From positions 62,001-126,000 of the forward strand of contig NZ_LMRR01000010.1 of assembly GCF_001426085.1 (NCBI RefSeq): DNA of 64,000 nt, given 5' to 3'. A program made the position numbers and the translations under genes. The DNA is from Rhodococcus sp. Leaf278 (GTDB taxonomy: Bacteria; Actinomycetota; Actinomycetes; Mycobacteriales; Mycobacteriaceae). Under the pieces are notes generated by a model that was given only the letters and a program-made list of their open reading frames with translations, did no database searches and had not been told where the DNA came from. Shown in pieces: positions 59,173 to 64,000 of this stretch; position 1 is the stretch's first letter, and every line of letters starts with the position of its first letter.

Positions 59173-60352
59173 AGCGGACCGGAGCAAGCATCTCGGGGAG
59201 CAGATCCAGATGCTGAGCTCGACCGTCGGACAGTGTGAGGACGGTCGGGCAGTCGCCGGGACCGTCGGCGATCGCGAGTACGTCCCCGACCCGAACATCG
59301 GCCGGGAGCGACACTGCCGAGTCGATCACGCACCGGCGCAGAGGGTCACTGCCGTCGGCGAGTACGAACAATTCCTCGCCGAGGCTGTGGCGGTTGGCGA
59401 TGACCGCCCCTGCGGGACCGGCCGGGGCGCAACCGGTTCCACCGTCCACCACCACGACGGCTCGTTGCGGATCCGTCCGGTCGATCGACCGGACGCGGCA
59501 CACCGTCACCATGGACGCGTCGGTGATCGACTCCCCGGTCTCGACGGCGAGCTGCGGACGCGGAAAGCGATGCCGGATGCAGCCTTCGTCGATGGCGTCT
59601 TCGACGACGTCGGACAGGAGCGCAGTATCGAGTCCCGTCGGAGAATCGATCCGTAGATGCAACCGACCGCCGAGCACGCCGTGATCTCGGTAGGCCTGAG
59701 CCATCACTCCCAGGGACTCGATGATCCGCGCGAACACCCCGTCGAGAGTGGACGCGCTGCATTCGACACCGTCGAATACCGTTGCAGGGCAGTCGACAAC
59801 CTGAGCGATGACGTTCGCCGCGTAGTCACGATTGCCATCGGTGCTGACCAGAGTCGACTGTGCGAGGGCCACGGTACGGTCCGCATCCGAAATCCGGTGA
59901 AGACCTGCGGCGACGACGATTCGGCCCACTCGCTCACCCACCGGAAGTGACAGAAAGTGATCTGCAGCCTGCGCGCTCTGCGCTCGGCCGACGATGTGGG
60001 AGGGATCGACACCGAGCTGCCGGGCGGACGACAACGCTGCCATCGAGTCGACGACCAGCGTCAAGTGCTGCTCCCCTATCCAGCGCGCGACGACCGGCGC
60101 CAGCACACTGCCTGGCCTGTAGAGCATTTCGGCTGTGGACGACCCGAGCGCGATGCGATTGCACCTACCGCGCAGGCTGGTTTCGTCGATCACGCACACC
60201 GGCGTCGAGTAACGATCGGCGATGTCGTCGAGGAACATTCCTGCCACGGTCACTCGACCGTGCCGATAGTGCGTCGTGCTCGGCCACACGGCATGGTCCA
60301 ACCGCGACGACAGCGCCCCTCTGAGCGACGGCAGATAATCCAACAATGTCAT
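59135..60352 (-). CDS. diaminopimelate-decarboxylase-like protein lacking the PLP lysine
   Basis: 405 aa, two domains as in LysA: alanine-racemase-like barrel (about residues 45-275) with YSTPVCVIDETSLRGRCN and VVARWIGEQHLTLVV, then a C-terminal beta domain with AVVVVDGG and LPADVRVGDVLAIADGPG. The YAxKA lysine site of real LysA reads YRPGS (residues 78-82); the EPGR phosphate motif reads ETGE (271-274); GGG is GGR. PLP catalysis is therefore unlikely. ATG at 60352 with GAGGAG upstream. Divergent from a barrel-only relative. Confidence 0.7.
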   Translation of the reverse strand: MTLLDYLPSLRGALSSRLDHAVWPSTTHYRHGRVTVAGMFLDDIADRYSTPVCVIDETSLRGRCNRIALGSSTAEMLYRPGSVLAPVVARWIGEQHLTLVVDSMAALSSARQLGVDPSHIVGRAQSAQAADHFLSLPVGERVGRIVVAAGLHRISDADRTVALAQSTLVSTDGNRDYAANVIAQVVDCPATVFDGVECSASTLDGVFARIIESLGVMAQAYRDHGVLGGRLHLRIDSPTGLDTALLSDVVEDAIDEGCIRHRFPRPQLAVETGESITDASMVTVCRVRSIDRTDPQRAVVVVDGGTGCAPAGPAGAVIANRHSLGEELFVLADGSDPLRRCVIDSAVSLPADVRVGDVLAIADGPGDCPTVLTLSDGRAQHLDLLPEMLAPVRFTPRVGTPYPSR

Positions 60353-60507
60353 CGAACACGTCTCCTCGTCAATACCCGATCGGGTGCGGCCCTCCAGTCG
60401 ATCATCGTCCCGATTGGAGGTGAACAACCCTGCCTTGACGGGAAATTGACGCTACGGACGATGACCTTGACACCGCGGTAACAGATGCACCTCGCGCCAT
60501 CTGCACC

Positions 60508-60518
60508 CCGTAAGAATC
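60508..60518 (+). promoter_or_regulatory. KdpE-like half site in LysA-like divergon
   Basis: CCGTAAGAATC matches the second kdp repeat CCGTAAGGATC at all but one base. It lies 70 bp before the plus-strand LysA-like barrel gene. Single copy, so only suggestive. Confidence 0.3.
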
Positions 60519-60587
60519 TCTGTACGTCGCATCAAAACTCCGTCAACGAAAGCCCGGAGCGGTTCGCTCGGGCGTATATCTGAATGC

Positions 60588-61271
60588 ATGACACTCTCGC
60601 TCGAAGCGCCCGATCACTCGACACAACTGCACAATTCGATCCACCTCATGCGTCGGGTCATGCCAGGGGTCGGTTTCGGGGTCCGCGCGGCCGAGCTCGG
60701 CGACCACGCTATCGCCACCTGGGTTCGGAACTCCGGTGTCACTGTCCTCGCGCACGACGACGACGAGCTCGATCGTGTGCAGCTCAGCGGGATTCGACCG
60801 AACCAAATTGTGTTTCGATGCGGAGCCGGCACCGACGGTATCCGCAGTGCCGTGCACCGCGGGGTGTTCCGTTTCATCGCCGGTACGACGCCGCAGATCG
60901 CTCGATTGACAGAGTGCGCGCAACGAACGAAATATGTCTATCTCGACAACGATGCGCCGGCAGCACTCTGCGGTCGTCGGGTGCAGGTCGTCGGCCTCCA
61001 CAGCGACGTCGACAACTCCGGCGACCCGGACGAGTGGGCTTCGGCGACCGAAAAATTGCTGCGCAGAGCATCCGTGTCCACGGCATGCGAGTCACCGGTG
61101 CACCGCATCGTTCTGAGCGGAGGATCGACCGAGCAGTGGATGAACTGTTCCGTCCCGTACCTGACATCAGTCGTGCTCGCCGTGAACGCTGCGCTACGCG
61201 AGGGGTGCAATCGATGGAACGTGCCACGGCCTGCCGTCTCGGTGATACCGGCGCAAGCGGCGGCAGGCTGA
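60588..61271 (+). CDS. barrel-only LysA-like protein without PLP lysine
   Basis: 227 aa. It aligns by eye to the LysA barrel: VGFGVRAAELGDHAIATWVR (K replaced by R33), LSGIRPNQIVFRCGA, AVHRGVFRFIAGTTPQIARL and VGLHSDVDNS (135-144; LysA has VGLHSHIGSQ). It ends near RPAVSVIPAQ, where EPGR would be, and has no C-terminal beta domain. Possible leaderless start: TATATC at about 60576 lies shortly before the ATG. Function unknown; likely partner of the divergent two-domain relative. Confidence 0.6.
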   Translation: MTLSLEAPDHSTQLHNSIHLMRRVMPGVGFGVRAAELGDHAIATWVRNSGVTVLAHDDDELDRVQLSGIRPNQIVFRCGAGTDGIRSAVHRGVFRFIAGTTPQIARLTECAQRTKYVYLDNDAPAALCGRRVQVVGLHSDVDNSGDPDEWASATEKLLRRASVSTACESPVHRIVLSGGSTEQWMNCSVPYLTSVVLAVNAALREGCNRWNVPRPAVSVIPAQAAAG

Positions 61272-61339
61272 GCGTTCCGGGAGGTGGCGTATACCGTCGA
61301 GTGGACAGACTTTCCATGCCGAGAAGGAGCGTTCACTCG

Positions 61340-62062
61340 ATGGCCGATATCGATTTCTATTTCGATCCGGTGTGCCCGTTCGCCTGGATGACGAGCAAGT
61401 GGGTCCGCAAGGTCCAAGCCCAGCGCGAGTACACCGTCGATTGGCGGTTCATTTCGTTGCGCCTTCTCAATTCTCACATCGACTACGACGCGCACTTTCC
61501 ACCCGAGTACGAGGCAGGGCACACCGCGGGTCTACGACTGTTGCGGGCCGCTGCCTCTGTTCGTCGTGAGCATGGGTCGGACGCTGTCGGGCCGCTGTAC
61601 GAGGCCCTCGGTACACACATCTTCGACACCGAGGTGGTGCCCGACGACGCGAAGAGCCACGGACATCGCGGCACCGCAGAGTTCCTGGGTCCGATCCTCG
61701 AAGAACTCGGACTGCCCGCTCGTCACACGGCAGCACTGGATGATTCGTCCTTCGACGAGGAGATCCAAGGCGAAACCGATCATGCTCTGTCGCTCACCGG
61801 CAAGGACGTCGGCACCCCCATCATCGCCTTCGAGCCACCGGACGGTGTCGCGTTCTTCGGTCCGGTCATCAGCCGACTCCCCAGCGATGAGGAGGCAGTC
61901 GCGCTGTGGGACAACGTGATCGGTCTCGCTCGATTCCCCGGCTTCGCTGAGATGAAGCGCAGCCTGCGTGAACTCCCCCAGCTGAAAGCACTCGGGGTTC
62001 AGGAGGACGAGGCGGGCGTGCAACAGGACTGGCACGCAGGAAGCCGACGCCAGAAGAAGTGA
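61340..62062 (+). CDS. DsbA-family protein, Rv2466c-like, single active-site Cys
   Basis: 240 aa thioredoxin-fold protein of the mycothiol-dependent nitroreductase type. DFYFDPVCPFAWMTSKW (residues 4-20) is the active site: CPFA instead of Rv2466c's CPWC, so only the nucleophilic Cys remains. GKDVGTPIIAFEPP and VAFFGPVISRLPSDEEA contain the cis-Pro region. ATG 61340 has AAGGAG 12 nt upstream. A mycothiol-dependent transferase or reductase, cytosolic. Confidence 0.85.
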   Translation: MADIDFYFDPVCPFAWMTSKWVRKVQAQREYTVDWRFISLRLLNSHIDYDAHFPPEYEAGHTAGLRLLRAAASVRREHGSDAVGPLYEALGTHIFDTEVVPDDAKSHGHRGTAEFLGPILEELGLPARHTAALDDSSFDEEIQGETDHALSLTGKDVGTPIIAFEPPDGVAFFGPVISRLPSDEEAVALWDNVIGLARFPGFAEMKRSLRELPQLKALGVQEDEAGVQQDWHAGSRRQKK

Positions 62063-62075
62063 GACGTCGGCCGCA

Positions 62076-62693
62076 TCAGTTGCCCAGCACGTCGTCCATG
62101 TTGCCGACGTCCGGTGTTCCGACGTCGAGGGCGTAACGCAGGTACACGGTGCCTTTGCCGTCGACGGCCGGTGGCTCGAGCAGCGTCAGGTTGCTGGGCA
62201 CGGTGCCGTCGGCGAACACTCGCTTGCCCACTCCGAGAAGGATGGGGTGGACCCATAGATCCAGTCGATCGAAGAGCTTGTCGCGCAACAGAGTCTGAAC
62301 CAGATCGAGACTTCCGACCACCTTGATGTGGTCATGCCTCTCTCGGATCTCACGCACCGCATCGACCAGGTCCGGTCCGAGTTGGGTCGAGCCGTCCCAG
62401 AGCAGATCGGGTGTGCCGCGCGAGGCCACGTATTTTGGTATCGCGTTAAACAACGTTGCGAACGAGCCTTTTTGGTTCGGCCAGTACGCGGCAAAGATGT
62501 CGTAGGTGCGTCGCCCGAGCAGGAGCGCATCTGTGCCCTCGTATGCAGCGTCGACTTGTGCCCCGGAAATCTCGTCGAGCAGCGGCGCCTGCCAGCCGCC
62601 GTAGGAAAAGTTTTCGGGATCTTCCTCGGGGCTTCCGGGTGATTGCGCGACGAGGTCGAGGGTGGCGAACAGCTCCAACGTGATGAGGCCCAT
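62076..62693 (-). CDS. dihydrofolate-reductase-like (RibD C-terminal) protein
   Basis: 205 aa with DHFR-like fold. LFATLDLVAQSPGSPEEDPE, ALLLGRRTYDIFAAYWP, KVVGSLDLVQTLLRDKLFD and LWVHPILLGVGKRVFADG are characteristic. Actual substrates of these stand-alone RibD-C reductases are mostly unknown. It follows the hydrolase gene on the same strand after 33 nt. Confidence 0.9.
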   Translation of the reverse strand: MGLITLELFATLDLVAQSPGSPEEDPENFSYGGWQAPLLDEISGAQVDAAYEGTDALLLGRRTYDIFAAYWPNQKGSFATLFNAIPKYVASRGTPDLLWDGSTQLGPDLVDAVREIRERHDHIKVVGSLDLVQTLLRDKLFDRLDLWVHPILLGVGKRVFADGTVPSNLTLLEPPAVDGKGTVYLRYALDVGTPDVGNMDDVLGN

Positions 62694-62726
62694 GATTGCT
62701 CCTGATTCGGTAGGGCGAAAACTATT

Positions 62727-63593
62727 TCAGCTCAACACTTTCCGCAATGTCTCGGCAAATTCTGTCGGCTTTCCCGTCTGACCGAATTCGCCACCGAGGA
62801 AGCCCGAGTGGCCGCCGGGAAAGACGATCGGCTCCGATCCGAGGAGCGTTGCAGTCGAATACGCTGCGCGAGCCGCGATGTGACCGTCCTCGGGACCGCC
62901 GGATTCTTCCCCTACGCCGATCACCACGGTGGTGGGTGCTGCACGTAGCGCATCGACGTCCGGTGCGAAGTCGACGCCTCCCCCGCGCATGTTGGACATC
63001 AGGGCGTCGTCGCGGGTGCCGTCGTCCTCGGTCGGGAGCCCGAACTGTGCCGGGTCCGGTGCCGGGCGAGCGAAGAACGCGTCGTCGATCGGGCCTGCAT
63101 GCATCAGCAGCGACATGAACTGGGCCATGGCCGGTCCCCGGCCGTGAGCGTCGTAGGTGGCCACCATGTTTGTGCACACTGTCGAAATGTTCTCGCGGTC
63201 CGGCAGAGTGCCTCCGGCGGGTGGTTCGTGGGCCACCAACGTCCGAATATCGGACGGGTACTTGCCGACGAGCACCAGCGCATTGACCGCACCCCCACTC
63301 GAGGCGAACACGTCGACCGGACCATGGCCGACGGCGTTGAGCACGGCGTGCAAGTCGTCGGCATGTTCGCCGAAGGTGACCGCGGCGGTCGCGTCGTCGC
63401 GTCGACTACGTCCGACATTTCTCGGGTCGTACGTGACGACCACGCGGTCGCGGAAGTGCGATGCCAAGGTCCCGAACCCGCTCGCATCCATCGGTGATCC
63501 GATGAGCACCAAGGGAGTGACCCCGGGCTCGAGCTCGCCGACCACGTCGTAGGTCAGGGTCGCACCCGGAACGGAAACTGTCTGTGTCGTCAT
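62727..63593 (-). CDS. alpha/beta hydrolase
   Basis: 288 aa. VVTYDPRNVGRSRRDD, nucleophile elbow VFASSGGAVNAL (Ser about residue 98) with Ser-Ser-Gly-Gly in place of the common GxSxG, FPGGHSGFLGG containing the catalytic His (about 262). Resembles hydrolases of the RsbQ-like/haloperoxidase group; substrate unknown. Probably co-transcribed with the RibD-C gene. Confidence 0.85.
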   Translation of the reverse strand: MTTQTVSVPGATLTYDVVGELEPGVTPLVLIGSPMDASGFGTLASHFRDRVVVTYDPRNVGRSRRDDATAAVTFGEHADDLHAVLNAVGHGPVDVFASSGGAVNALVLVGKYPSDIRTLVAHEPPAGGTLPDRENISTVCTNMVATYDAHGRGPAMAQFMSLLMHAGPIDDAFFARPAPDPAQFGLPTEDDGTRDDALMSNMRGGGVDFAPDVDALRAAPTTVVIGVGEESGGPEDGHIAARAAYSTATLLGSEPIVFPGGHSGFLGGEFGQTGKPTEFAETLRKVLS

Positions 63594-63640
63594 GATGGGG
63601 TGGACCTCGGTCCGAGCGAAAACTCACCGGACGGTGTCGC

Positions 63641-64000
63641 CTAGTCGTAGAGAACCGCCGTGCCCGTCTGTCTCAACTTCTCGAGACCGTCTCGGAACCG
63701 CTGCAGGTATTCGGGCGAATGTCCGACCCAGTCGGTCGTCTCCTCGACTATCCGCACCGGTTCTGCGCTGCGATAGGAGTGCGTCGTGTTGCCGGGAAAC
63801 TTCTTGTCCGTCACGTTCGGGTCGTCCTCCACGCTGCCGGTCGGCTCAACGATGTAGACCCGCGGATCCCCCTCGCCGACGGCCATCTCCGCCGCGAGCA
63901 CGGCACCGTCCAGCACCTTGGTCATGTAGATGTAGTTCGAGATGTGCTCGGGACGGTAATTGGAGCGATAGCCCGGGACCAGAAAATCACCAACCCGAAG
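63641..64000 (-). CDS. arr: rifampin ADP-ribosyltransferase (5' end beyond window)
   Basis: Partial: the frame stays open from the stop at 63641 to the window edge (120 codons), and the codons before the internal Met encode SNYRPEHISNYIY, a segment expected in Arr. Arr transfers ADP-ribose from NAD to the ansa-chain hydroxyl of rifampicin and inactivates it. RVYIVEPTGSVEDDPNVTDK, FPGNTTHSYRS and DWVGHSPE match the mycobacterial enzyme. A chromosomal source of rifamycin tolerance. Confidence 0.93.
   Translation of the reverse strand, partial: LRVGDFLVPGYRSNYRPEHISNYIYMTKVLDGAVLAAEMAVGEGDPRVYIVEPTGSVEDDPNVTDKKFPGNTTHSYRSAEPVRIVEETTDWVGHSPEYLQRFRDGLEKLRQTGTAVLYD

Noticed and set aside
60584-62062. 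492-aa ORF joining a frame of the barrel gene to the DsbA-family gene
   Set aside because: The first part is an alternative frame of the 60588 gene; the DsbA start with AAGGAG is at 61340.

Overview
The window looks like chromosome of a Rhodococcus-type actinobacterium (order Mycobacteriales; perhaps the R. fascians group, which is inference). It is GC-rich, with many GTG starts, 4-nt ATGA/GTGA overlaps and probable leaderless genes. Marker families are actinobacterial: a long LeuA behind a leucine-codon leader, MurT-GatD, mIHF, a TmsA/TmsB-like lipid pair, DUF2236 oxygenases, an Rv2466c-like thioredoxin-fold protein and rifampin ADP-ribosyltransferase. From memory of the M. tuberculosis map, leuA, murT, gatD, an Rv3714c-position gene, recR, ybaB, SRPBCC, the FAD/CFA pair, dnaX and aspC follow Rv3710-Rv3722c order, with two large insertions.

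Layout. 1-8 kb: partial FUSC protein, leuA with attenuator-like leader, SHOCT membrane protein, LysR/EamA pair, murT-gatD (peptidoglycan amidation). 8-15 kb: AbiEi/DUF559-like protein, recR-ybaB, cytidine-deaminase-like gene, TetR, SRPBCC, FAD oxidoreductase plus methyltransferase for methyl-branched fatty acids. 15-32 kb: lipid-metabolism block with alpha/beta hydrolases, two MpaB-type oxygenases, acyl-CoA-binding protein, YdeP-type molybdoenzyme, two paralogous GntR regulators, aldehyde dehydrogenase, FadD5-like acyl-CoA ligase, an mIHF copy, a K+/H+ antiporter with its TrkA-C subunit, and fadB-fadA. 32-42 kb: dnaX with a probable programmed -1 frameshift cassette, an Rv0862c-like protein, HhH-GPD protein, a secreted duplicated-domain protein, transglutaminase, PhoU and YnfA. 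42-48 kb: secreted lipase, TetR/DHA2 efflux pair with twin operators, aspartate aminotransferase, SRP RNA and tRNA-Ser(GGA). 48-51 kb: 3-hydroxybutyrate dehydrogenase, MHS transporter and LysR. 51-59 kb: complete kdp operon (extra small ORF, kdpF, A, B, C, D, E) behind direct repeats that may bind KdpE. 59-61 kb: two divergent genes that look like diaminopimelate decarboxylase with the PLP lysine lost. 61-64 kb: monothiol DsbA-family protein, RibD-C reductase, alpha/beta hydrolase and arr cut by the window end.

The most notable items are the dnaX frameshift cassette (A7 slippery run, 7-nt spacer, 9-bp stem, immediate -1 stop), the divergent LysA-like pseudoenzyme pair, a 40-bp palindromic repeat present four times at gene ends and in one place supplying both stop codons of convergent genes, and a TetR/MpaB divergent promoter in which both start codons lie inside one perfect 18-bp inverted repeat. 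No prophage, IS element or CRISPR array is visible.
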